Of a stretch of 47,071 nt of DNA, positions 26,140 to 33,195 are shown piece after piece; positions within the stretch are counted from its first letter, which is position 1; every line of letters starts with the position of its first letter. The notes below the pieces were generated by a model. It did no database searches and was not told the DNA's origin. It was given only the letters and a program-made list of their open reading frames with translations. The position numbers were made by a program, and so were the translations under genes. Source of the stretch: Microbulbifer rhizosphaerae (GTDB lineage Bacteria; Pseudomonadota; Gammaproteobacteria; Pseudomonadales; Cellvibrionaceae); assembly GCF_014191725.1 (NCBI RefSeq), contig NZ_JACHWZ010000004.1:1-47071 (forward strand). Reading direction: 5' to 3'.

Positions 26140-27309
26140 ATGAAAACCCAAGTCGCGATTATTGGAGCGGGCCCCGCGGGGCTGATGTTGGGGCACCTGT
26201 TGCGCCGGGCCGGTGTCGCCTGCGTTGTCGTGGAGCGCAGGTCGCGGGAGTACGTGGAGGGGCGCATTCGGGCTGGGGTATTGGAGCGCACCACGACGGA
26301 TATCCTCGATCGCCTGGAAATCAATCAGCGCATGCACGGCGAAGGCCTGCCACACGACGGCTTTTATCTCGCCGATGGGGAGCGCCTGATCCATATCGAT
26401 GTTGCCCGACTCACGGGCAAGCAGGTGATGGTCTACGGCCAGACAGAGCTGACCAAGGACCTGATCGCGGCGGCACCGGGGCGGGATCTCGAGATCATCT
26501 GGGAAGCCGGGGATGTGGCCCTGCACGATGTCGAAAGTGACGCTCCCTCCGTCACTTTTCTCCGGGACGGTGTACAGCAACGGTTGCAGGCGCGGGTTAT
26601 AGCCGGTTGCGACGGCTTCCACGGCCCCTCGCGCAAGGCGATCCCCGGTAGCCGGAGGAGGGAGTACGAACGGCTCTATCCCTTTGGCTGGTTGGGTATT
26701 CTCGCCGAGGTGCCGCCTTGCAACGATGAACTGATCTACGCCAATCACGAGCGCGGCTTCGCCCTGGCTTCCATGCGCTCGAACACCCGCAGCCGTTATT
26801 ACATCCAGGTGCCGATCGATGAGCCGCTGGAGGCGTGGCCGGACGATCGCTTGTGGGATGAGCTGGCTTTACGCCTGGGGCCGGAGGCTGCCGCGCGTTT
26901 GACCCGCGGCCCGTCGCTGGAAAAGTCCATTGCGCCCCTGCGCTCCTACGTATTCGAGCCGATGCGCCACGGCAACCTGTTCCTCGCCGGTGACGCCGCC
27001 CATATTGTGCCCCCCACGGGGGCCAAGGGTTTGAACCTGGCCGCTTCCGACGTGGCCTACTTGTCCGACGCACTGATCGGCTGGTTTACCCGCGATGACG
27101 AAGAGGGGCTGAGACATTACGCCAGCCGCGCATTGGCGCGTGTATGGAAAGCCGAGCGCTTCTCCTGGTCGCTGACCCGCCTGATGCACCGGTTCCCCGA
27201 TGAGGGCGCCTTCGAGCGGCGCATGCAGTTGGCGGAACTGGATTACATCGCCTCGTCCACCGCGGCGCAGACGGCGATTGCGGAAAACTACGTCGGGCTG
27301 CCCCTTTGA
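26140..27309 (+). CDS. pobA: 4-hydroxybenzoate 3-monooxygenase
   Basis: This FAD-dependent hydroxylase turns 4-hydroxybenzoate into protocatechuate using NAD(P)H and O2. It has 389 aa, close to the roughly 394 of characterised PobA. Motifs are the FAD-binding GAGPAGLMLGHLL at the N-terminus, the DG motif in AGCDGFHGPSRKAIP (about 156-170) and GDAAHIVPPTGAKGLNLA (about 284-301). ATG 26140 is chosen because GCGGAG lies 8 nt upstream; the frame is open into the previous gene but without a start signal. It links the 4-coumarate branch to the LigAB substrate. Confidence 0.95.
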   Translation: MKTQVAIIGAGPAGLMLGHLLRRAGVACVVVERRSREYVEGRIRAGVLERTTTDILDRLEINQRMHGEGLPHDGFYLADGERLIHIDVARLTGKQVMVYGQTELTKDLIAAAPGRDLEIIWEAGDVALHDVESDAPSVTFLRDGVQQRLQARVIAGCDGFHGPSRKAIPGSRRREYERLYPFGWLGILAEVPPCNDELIYANHERGFALASMRSNTRSRYYIQVPIDEPLEAWPDDRLWDELALRLGPEAAARLTRGPSLEKSIAPLRSYVFEPMRHGNLFLAGDAAHIVPPTGAKGLNLAASDVAYLSDALIGWFTRDDEEGLRHYASRALARVWKAERFSWSLTRLMHRFPDEGAFERRMQLAELDYIASSTAAQTAIAENYVGLPL

Positions 27310-27346
27310 TAAACGGTGGCCGTTGATGTCAACAGGAGACCAGCGT

Positions 27347-28909
27347 ATGCAATCGCATTTGACATCCACCCGCGGCATTTCGGATTCGCTACCCCGCTAC
27401 GATTCCCTGGTGGCCATGCTGTACGCTTCGGTCGAACGCACACCGGACCGCACCGCGTTGATCTGCGAAGGGAGAAGTCTGTCCTACGCTGAACTGGGCC
27501 GGGCAGTGACCGGTCTGGCCCTGCGGCTGCGGGAGGCGGGCCACACCGGGGAACGGCTTGCCGTGATGTTGCCCAACAGTATCGAAACCGTGGTGGCGAG
27601 TTTCGCTGTTATGGCCGCGGGGGCGCAGTTGGCTCCGCTGAACCCTTTCTTTACACACCGGGAACTGCTGCCCATCGTATCGGCGGCGGAGTTTGCGGCC
27701 ATCATCTGTAGTGAAGAGATGCGGGAGAAGGCCGGGGCGCTGGCCTCGGAAGCCGGGGTGAAATCTGTCCTGCCCCTGGTCCAGGGCGATGTCGATCGAC
27801 TGTCATCCGGCGCGCAAGCCGGGGCGTGCGAGCCCTTGCCGGCGCCCGGTTCCCCGGCCCTGCTCATTCACACCGGGGGAACCACCGGCGCGCCGAAAGG
27901 GGTTGATCACACTCACCGGTCGCTGCTGTTTTCCATTTACCAGCACGCCACCATGTGGCCCATGGAGTTCGGTGGCGAGCGCTTTCTCAGCGTCGCCCCG
28001 ATGTTCCATATCTGGGGCCTGGGTTACGCCACTTTTGTTCCCGTATATGCCAGTGGCACCAACATCATCGTGCCGCGCTATGACCCCGAGCGGGTACTGA
28101 GGGCACTGGCGGACCACAAGGTAACGGTGTTTGGCGGTGGTCCCGCGCCTATCTATGCCGGATTGGCCAGTCACCCGCTGACCAATACGCTGGCGTTTTC
28201 ATCGTTGAAGTACAGTCTCACGGGAGGCGCCCCCAGTTCCGCCGAATTGCATCGCAAGTGGCGCGAGTTGACCGGTTGCGATCTCTATGAGGGCTGGGGC
28301 ATGTCGGAAGGGGCACCGCTGTGCGTCAACCCGGGCGACAGGGAGCCCCGCCCCATGTCGGTGGGCCATCCCGTGCCGGAGACGGAACTGCAGATCGTGG
28401 ACCTGGAGCGGGGCGATCGGGTGCTGCCCCTCGGCGAACGCGGCGAAGTGCGCGTGCGCGGCCCCCAGGTGATGCGGGGCTACCGCAATCGTTCCGGGGA
28501 GACTGCCGCCACACTGCGGGATGGCTGGCTGTACACCGGCGATATCGGCTACGTGGATAGTGAAGGCTATGTCTACCTGGCGGACCGGAAAAAAGACATG
28601 ATCATCTCCGGGGGTTACAACGTATACCCGCGGGAGGTGGATGAGTGCCTGGTGACCAAACCCGGTATCGCCGAGGCGGCGGCGGTCGGGAAACCGGAGG
28701 AGCGCCTGGGTGAAGTGCTGGTTGCCTTCGTGGCGCTTGAAACAGGTGTTTCCATGTCCGAGGAGGATGTACTGACTTATTGCGCGGAACGTCTGGTCAA
28801 GTACAAGCGGCCGGTAGAAGTACATTTTGTAGACAGCCTGCCGCGCACCGGTGTCAACAAGATCGACAGGCTGGCTCTGCGAGAGATGGCGATTTCGATA
28901 ATGACATGA
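27347..28909 (+). CDS. fcs: Feruloyl-CoA synthetase / hydroxycinnamate-CoA ligase
   Basis: The 520-aa adenylate-forming acyl-CoA ligase probably activates ferulate, 4-coumarate or caffeate to CoA thioesters. The AMP-binding P-loop is IHTGGTTGAPKG (about 173-184). Further motifs are GWGMSEGAPL (about 315-324), YTGDIGYVD, the A8 hinge RKKDMIISGGYNVYP and the catalytic lysine region RTGVNKIDR (about 501-509). ATG 27347 is set by AGGAG 8 nt upstream. The specificity is inferred from the neighbours, which supply the lyase, the aldehyde dehydrogenase and the demethylase for exactly these substrates; a benzoate- or fatty-acid-type ligase cannot be excluded from motifs alone. Confidence 0.82.
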   Translation: MQSHLTSTRGISDSLPRYDSLVAMLYASVERTPDRTALICEGRSLSYAELGRAVTGLALRLREAGHTGERLAVMLPNSIETVVASFAVMAAGAQLAPLNPFFTHRELLPIVSAAEFAAIICSEEMREKAGALASEAGVKSVLPLVQGDVDRLSSGAQAGACEPLPAPGSPALLIHTGGTTGAPKGVDHTHRSLLFSIYQHATMWPMEFGGERFLSVAPMFHIWGLGYATFVPVYASGTNIIVPRYDPERVLRALADHKVTVFGGGPAPIYAGLASHPLTNTLAFSSLKYSLTGGAPSSAELHRKWRELTGCDLYEGWGMSEGAPLCVNPGDREPRPMSVGHPVPETELQIVDLERGDRVLPLGERGEVRVRGPQVMRGYRNRSGETAATLRDGWLYTGDIGYVDSEGYVYLADRKKDMIISGGYNVYPREVDECLVTKPGIAEAAAVGKPEERLGEVLVAFVALETGVSMSEEDVLTYCAERLVKYKRPVEVHFVDSLPRTGVNKIDRLALREMAISIMT

Positions 28910-28931
28910 TCAACCCCCGGAGGAGGAAGCT

Positions 28932-29948
28932 ATGTATCCCCAGAACCAATGGTATGCGGCGGCCTGGAGCCAGGACGTCACCAACGAACCGTTGGCCCGG
29001 ACCATCTGCGGAGAGGACATCGTCCTGTACCGGCAACCGGATGGCAGGGCCGTGGCACTGGCCGACCGCTGCTGGCATCGCCAGGCTCCGCTATCCATGG
29101 GAAGGGTGCTGGACAACGGCGACCTCCAATGCCCCTATCACGGTCTGGAGTTCAATGGCGAGGGTGTCTGTACGCGCGTGCCCAGCCAGGAGTGTCCACC
29201 CAGGAAGGCGCGAGTCCGCGCTTACCCGTTGAGCGAGCGACACCGGTTTGTCTGGGTCTGGATTGGCGACGCCGACGAGGTGGATGAACGCCTGATCCCC
29301 GGCCTGCACTGGAACGATCACCTGGACTGGGTGGGAGAAGGCGGCACATTGACTATCGCGTGTAATTTCAAATTACTGGTCGACAATCTGATGGATCTGA
29401 CGCACGAAACCTACGTGCATTCCACCACCATCGGTGACGAGAAACTGCCGGGGGCACCGGTCGACACCTCGGTGGAAAACGGCGAGGTCAGTGTCCGCCG
29501 CGTTATTCCCGATCACGACCCGGCGCCTTTCTGGAAGGCGGAAATCGCTAACGCGCTGGAATATCAGGGTCACTGTGACCGCTGGCAGATTATCCGCTTT
29601 ATTCCGCCTTCCTGTATCGCCATCGACGTCGGGGTTGCCGTGGCCGGAACCGGTGGCCCGGAGGGACATCGCGAGCAGGGGGTCAACGCTTACGTGATCA
29701 ATGCCATCACGCCGATAGACGAGCGCAATACGCTCTACCTGTGGAATTTCGTGCGTAATTTTGATCGCGGCAACGCACAGCGGACTGCCGATATTCAGAA
29801 ACGGATTGAGGGCGTGTTTCTGGAGGATGTGGCAATGCTGGAGGGGCAGCAGAGAGCGATGGACAGAGGCGGCGAAACTCGCATGGTTACTCTCAAAATC
29901 GACTCGGGCATCGCTGCTGCGCGCCGTATGATTGACACCTTGATCTAG
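28932..29948 (+). CDS. vanA: Vanillate O-demethylase, oxygenase subunit
   Basis: This Rieske non-haem iron oxygenase (338 aa) removes the methyl group of vanillate to give protocatechuate and formaldehyde. The Rieske cluster ligands fit C-x-H-x17-C-x2-H (Cys47, His49, Cys67, His70). The mononuclear iron site is in NLMDLTHETYVH (Asp155, His158, His163). The ribosome binding site GGAGGAGG is strong. It is the last gene of the vdh operon. The partner reductase VanB, a ferredoxin-NAD(P)H oxidoreductase usually encoded next to vanA, is absent from the window, so electrons must come from a protein encoded elsewhere. Confidence 0.92.
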   Translation: MYPQNQWYAAAWSQDVTNEPLARTICGEDIVLYRQPDGRAVALADRCWHRQAPLSMGRVLDNGDLQCPYHGLEFNGEGVCTRVPSQECPPRKARVRAYPLSERHRFVWVWIGDADEVDERLIPGLHWNDHLDWVGEGGTLTIACNFKLLVDNLMDLTHETYVHSTTIGDEKLPGAPVDTSVENGEVSVRRVIPDHDPAPFWKAEIANALEYQGHCDRWQIIRFIPPSCIAIDVGVAVAGTGGPEGHREQGVNAYVINAITPIDERNTLYLWNFVRNFDRGNAQRTADIQKRIEGVFLEDVAMLEGQQRAMDRGGETRMVTLKIDSGIAAARRMIDTLI

Positions 29949-29958
29949 GGCCTGTTTA

Positions 29959-30127
29959 CACTAAATTCGATGGCCGCGTTGTGTCCTGTACAGGGCACAA
30001 CCCGGGGGGACGGGGCCGTTTTTCCACAATGCTGCGTTGCAGTTCGCTTATGTGGAATGACCACACGGCGCTCACTGCGCCTTGCCTTGCGAAAAAACGG
30101 CCTCCGTCTCAGCTATCGAATTTAGTG
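29959..30127. repeat. Palindromic element, family C, after vanA
   Basis: Perfect 13-bp inverted repeats CACTAAATTCGAT (29959-29971) and ATCGAATTTAGTG (30115-30127) enclose further complementary arms (GGGGCCGTTTTT and AAAAAACGGCC, imperfect). The outer flanks GGGCC and GCCCT also look related. There is no reading frame. It begins 10 nt after the vanA stop and differs in sequence from families A and B. It may be another miniature mobile element or a strong RNA hairpin ending the operon; the lack of a T-run at its end speaks against a simple intrinsic terminator. Confidence 0.65.
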
Positions 30128-30209
30128 ACGCCCTAAAATAACCACTCATTCCTGGCTGTCGGTAAGAGAGTATCGGTGGAAGTTTGCGGGACATGCCGTG
30201 AACAGATCC

Positions 30210-30665
30210 CTATTCCGACTCAATCGTGTCCAGGTGCTGCCACAGCTCCCGGATGCGCTCGGTCAGCTCCCGCCTTTCCCGTTTGCCCAACAGGGCAAAA
30301 CAGCGCTCCTCATGCTCCGCGATAGCCGAAATCACCTTTTTGTAGACGCGTTTGCCCCTGGCGCTGAGTGTCAGTGCCAGCGAGCGCCCGTCCTTGCGCG
30401 CGGTTTCCACCAAGCCCTGTTCGACCAGGCCCGCGATAAGTGGGGCCATGTTGGCGCGTTTGATGGACAGAATTTTGCCAATCCGGCTTTGGGTAATGCC
30501 GGGATTGGTGGATATCTCCATCAACACCGTGGCTTCGGTAGGGCGCAGGTCCAGGCTGTCCAGTGATCGGGACAGGTCGGCCATGATCAGAACAGATAGC
30601 CGGCGCAGATGGTAGCCCAGCAGGTTGTCGGTGGGGTCGCTCAGGGGAGGGCGCTTTGTCGTCAT
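30210..30665 (-). CDS. MarR-family repressor of hydroxycinnamate degradation (FerC/CouR-like)
   Basis: The 151-aa winged-helix protein has a MarR fold. The recognition region GITQSRIGKILSIKRANMAP (about 56-75) is followed by the wing LVETARKDGRSLALTLSARG. It is divergent from the hydratase-lyase gene, and the 141-nt gap holds a perfect palindrome at 30703-30721. In characterised systems of this type (FerC, CouR) the repressor is released by feruloyl- or coumaroyl-CoA, the product of the ligase. The same palindrome before the vdh operon and the first TonB receptor suggests it controls all three. DNA binding and ligand are inferred. Confidence 0.85.
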   Translation of the reverse strand: MTTKRPPLSDPTDNLLGYHLRRLSVLIMADLSRSLDSLDLRPTEATVLMEISTNPGITQSRIGKILSIKRANMAPLIAGLVEQGLVETARKDGRSLALTLSARGKRVYKKVISAIAEHEERCFALLGKRERRELTERIRELWQHLDTIESE

Positions 30666-30702
30666 GTCAGTCAGTTCTATCAGTTGCGGTTGCGATTATT
30701 AA

Positions 30703-30721
30703 ATGCTATGTTTTATAGCAT
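30703..30721. promoter_or_regulatory. Candidate MarR operator in the repressor/hydratase-lyase gap
   Basis: ATGCTATGTTTTATAGCAT has two perfect 7-nt arms (ATGCTAT and ATAGCAT) around a 5-nt centre. It overlaps a plausible promoter for the rightward gene (TTGCGG at 30684-30689, 17 nt, TATGTT at 30707-30712), so occupancy would block transcription. It lies 38 nt before the repressor start and 86 nt before the hydratase-lyase start. Confidence 0.65.
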
Positions 30722-30806
30722 AACTGGCAGGCGCATGGTGCACCTTCCCATTATCACCGTATCGACCCCTGCGGGTCACTATCCGCCTTTATGAATGGAG
30801 AGCAAT

Positions 30807-31628
30807 ATGACTGATACAGTAGCCTGCGACGTGCGTAACCGTATCGCGTGGGTGCGATTCAACCGCCCTGAAAAGCGCAATTGCATGAGCCCGACCCTGA
30901 ATCGCCGTATGCGTGAGGTGCTGGACGAGCTGGAATTCCGCGACGACGTGGGGGTACTGGTGTTGACCGGGGAGGGTTCGGCCTGGAGCGCGGGCATGGA
31001 TCTCAAGGAATACTTCCGCGAAACTGAAGCGAAAGGTCTGGGCGCCGTGCGCCAGTCCCAGCGTGAGGCCTACGGCTGGTGGCAGCGCCTGCGCTGGTAT
31101 CAGAAGCCAACCATTGCCATGGTGAACGGCTGGTGTTTTGGCGGCGGCTACGGGCCGCTGTTCGCCTGCGACCTCGCTTTTGCCGCCGAGGAGGCGACCT
31201 TCGGTCTCAGTGAGATAAACTGGGGCATCCTGCCCGGCGGTGGTGCAACGAAGGTGGCGGTGGAACTGATGGGCTTCCGCAATGCCATGTATCACGCCAT
31301 GATGGGGGAGAATATCGATGGGGCCAAGGCCGCCGAGTGGGGCCTGGTGAACGAGGCCTTGCCCCTGGCCAGGCTGAAAGACCGGGTCATCGAGGTGGCT
31401 ACCGTGCTGCTGGAGAAAAACCCGGTGGCCCTCAAGGCGACCAAGGACGCCGTGCGCCGGGTGGGTGAGATGACCTACGACAACGCGGAGGATTACCTGG
31501 TGCGGGCCCAGGAGGCCGCCAACAGTTTCGACAACGAGGGGCGCAAGGAGGGCATTCGCCAGTTTATCGACGACAAGACCTACAAACCCGGCCTGGGGGC
31601 CTACGAACTCAATATGCAGGGTGATTGA
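30807..31628 (+). CDS. ech: Hydroxycinnamoyl-CoA hydratase-lyase (feruloyl-CoA to vanillin)
   Basis: The 273-aa crotonase-fold enzyme hydrates feruloyl-CoA and cleaves it to vanillin and acetyl-CoA, giving 4-hydroxybenzaldehyde from coumaroyl-CoA. Family features are NRPEKRNCMSPTLNRRM, the loop SAWSAGMDLKEYF (about 57-69), oxyanion-hole region VNGWCFGGGYGP (about 106-117), SEINWGILPGGGATK (about 134-148, with the catalytic glutamate) and the C-terminal substrate region near QFIDDKTYKPG. ATG 30807 is preferred over 30795 because GGAGAG lies five nucleotides before it. The MFS carrier gene follows after 29 nt, probably in one operon. Confidence 0.92.
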   Translation: MTDTVACDVRNRIAWVRFNRPEKRNCMSPTLNRRMREVLDELEFRDDVGVLVLTGEGSAWSAGMDLKEYFRETEAKGLGAVRQSQREAYGWWQRLRWYQKPTIAMVNGWCFGGGYGPLFACDLAFAAEEATFGLSEINWGILPGGGATKVAVELMGFRNAMYHAMMGENIDGAKAAEWGLVNEALPLARLKDRVIEVATVLLEKNPVALKATKDAVRRVGEMTYDNAEDYLVRAQEAANSFDNEGRKEGIRQFIDDKTYKPGLGAYELNMQGD

Positions 31629-31657
31629 AAGCTCACTCACTGACACGGGAAATAATA

Positions 31658-32980
31658 ATGACACCATCCCCACAGCAATTGCTCGACAATGCGCCGATGA
31701 GCCGCCTGCAGGTCATCGCGGTAATCCTTTGTGTCCTACTCAACGCACTGGACGGCTTCGACGTATTGGCCATCAGCTTTGCCGCGCCGGGCATTGCCGA
31801 CGAGTGGGGTATTTCCCGGGGAATGCTGGGTGTCGTATTGTCGATGGAACTGATCGGCATGGCGGTCGGTTCGGTGGTTCTCGGCGGCGTCGCTGACCGG
31901 GCGGGGCGCAGGCCGACTATCCTCGGCTGTCTACTGATCATGAGCAGCGGTATGTTTCTCGCCTCCCTGGCCCGCGACGTATACATGCTCTCGGTCATCC
32001 GCCTGGTCACGGGCCTGGGTATCGGCGGTATGCTGGCGGCGACCAACGCCATGACCGCGGAGTGTTCCAACAACCGTTGGCGCAATGCCAATGTGGCGAT
32101 CATGGCAACCGGCTATCCCCTGGGGGTGATCGCGGGTGGTTCGATCGCCTCGGTGCTGTTGGCGAGCTTCGACTGGCGGGCCGTGTTCCAATTCGGCGCG
32201 GCTGTCACCGCGCTGATGATTCCCCTGGTTTGGCTGTTCCTGTCCGAGTCCGTCTCCTATCTGTTGCAGCGCCGCCCGGCGGGAGCCTTGCCGCGAATCA
32301 ATGGCATACTGGCGCGCATGGGACATCCGCCGCTCGCCTCGCTGCCGGAAGCGCCCGCGCAGGTGCGTCGCGCTTCCTGGTCAGAGTTGTTTTCTCCCGG
32401 CTTGGCATCTACCACGATATTGCTGACCGTGGCCTATTTCACCCACATCATGACGTTTTACTTCATCCTGAAGTGGATTCCGAAAATCGTGGTGGACATG
32501 GGTTTCTCCGCGTCCCTGGCCGGCGGCGTGCTGGTCTGGGCGAATGTGGGGGGCGCCACGGGCTCCATCCTGCTCGGCCTGTTGACGCGCAAATTCAATG
32601 TGCGGGTCCTGGTGCTGGGGGCCCTGTTGGGGGCAGCGGTCATGGTCTGCGTGTTCGGTCGGGGGCAGGCGGATCTCACGCAGTTGGCCCTGGTGGCCGC
32701 GGCGGCGGGCTTTTTCACCAACTCAGCCATCGTCGGTATGTACGCTATCTTCGCCCAGTCCTTTCCCACGGAAGTGCGTGCCGGGGGCACGGGCTTTGTT
32801 ATCGGCCTGGGGCGGGGCGGCGCAGCCCTCGGGCCCATCGTCGCCGGCCTGCTGTTTGAAAGTGGCCAGGGTCTGTCCAGCGTCGCCTTTGTCATGGCCA
32901 TGGGGTCACTGGTCGCGGCGATGATGATGTTGTTGTTGTTGCTCCGGCGCCGCAAGGCTGGTGTCCTGTCACACGTCTAA
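31658..32980 (+). CDS. MFS aromatic acid transporter (AAHS-type)
   Basis: The 440-aa inner-membrane protein should have 12 helices and belongs to the major facilitator superfamily, most like the aromatic acid:H+ symporters (PcaK/VanK type). The family signature DGFDVLAISFAAPGIADEW lies in and after helix 1, and the loop 2-3 motif GGVADRAGRRPT follows. A central loop occurs near residues 205-235. The start at 31658 has GGGAAATAAT upstream; the TTG at 31625 has no ribosome binding site. Its place behind the hydratase-lyase makes ferulate, coumarate or vanillate the likely cargo. Substrate is inferred. Confidence 0.87.
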   Translation: MTPSPQQLLDNAPMSRLQVIAVILCVLLNALDGFDVLAISFAAPGIADEWGISRGMLGVVLSMELIGMAVGSVVLGGVADRAGRRPTILGCLLIMSSGMFLASLARDVYMLSVIRLVTGLGIGGMLAATNAMTAECSNNRWRNANVAIMATGYPLGVIAGGSIASVLLASFDWRAVFQFGAAVTALMIPLVWLFLSESVSYLLQRRPAGALPRINGILARMGHPPLASLPEAPAQVRRASWSELFSPGLASTTILLTVAYFTHIMTFYFILKWIPKIVVDMGFSASLAGGVLVWANVGGATGSILLGLLTRKFNVRVLVLGALLGAAVMVCVFGRGQADLTQLALVAAAAGFFTNSAIVGMYAIFAQSFPTEVRAGGTGFVIGLGRGGAALGPIVAGLLFESGQGLSSVAFVMAMGSLVAAMMMLLLLLRRRKAGVLSHV

Positions 32981-33085
32981 TGACGCATTAGTGCCTGAAT
33001 CTGTTGCGGCCGCGACTCCGCGCAACCCTATATCTGCATTTCATAATCCGGTGACTTTTACTGACAGAATATCCTATAAATTGAA

Positions 33086-33104
33086 GTGCTATGAGTTATT
33101 GCAA
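33086..33104. promoter_or_regulatory. Candidate MarR-type operator before the first TonB receptor
   Basis: GTGCTATGAGTTATTGCAA fits the same 19-nt dyad as 24614-24632 and 30703-30721 (TGCTATG, three nt, then a near-complement). It lies 92 nt before the receptor start. A second weaker copy, read on the minus strand as TGCTATACAGTGTAGCTA, is at 33117-33134. These sites would bring the receptor under the hydroxycinnamate repressor. Confidence 0.5.
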
Positions 33105-33195
33105 TATATTTATTGATAGCTACACTGTATAGCAGTCGTATGACGAGCTGAAGTTCCGTTGCTCATAAAGATAATAAAGACGCGGAGGGAAGTTC

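Noticed and set aside
29959..30127. Family C palindrome as an intrinsic terminator of the vanA operon
   Set aside because: The structure is much longer than a terminator, has terminal inverted repeats and lacks a closing T-run. A mobile or structural element is more likely, though it might still end transcription.
32981..33195. Short dyad TAATGACGCATTA after the MFS gene as a terminator
   Set aside because: The stem is only six base pairs and no T-run follows.
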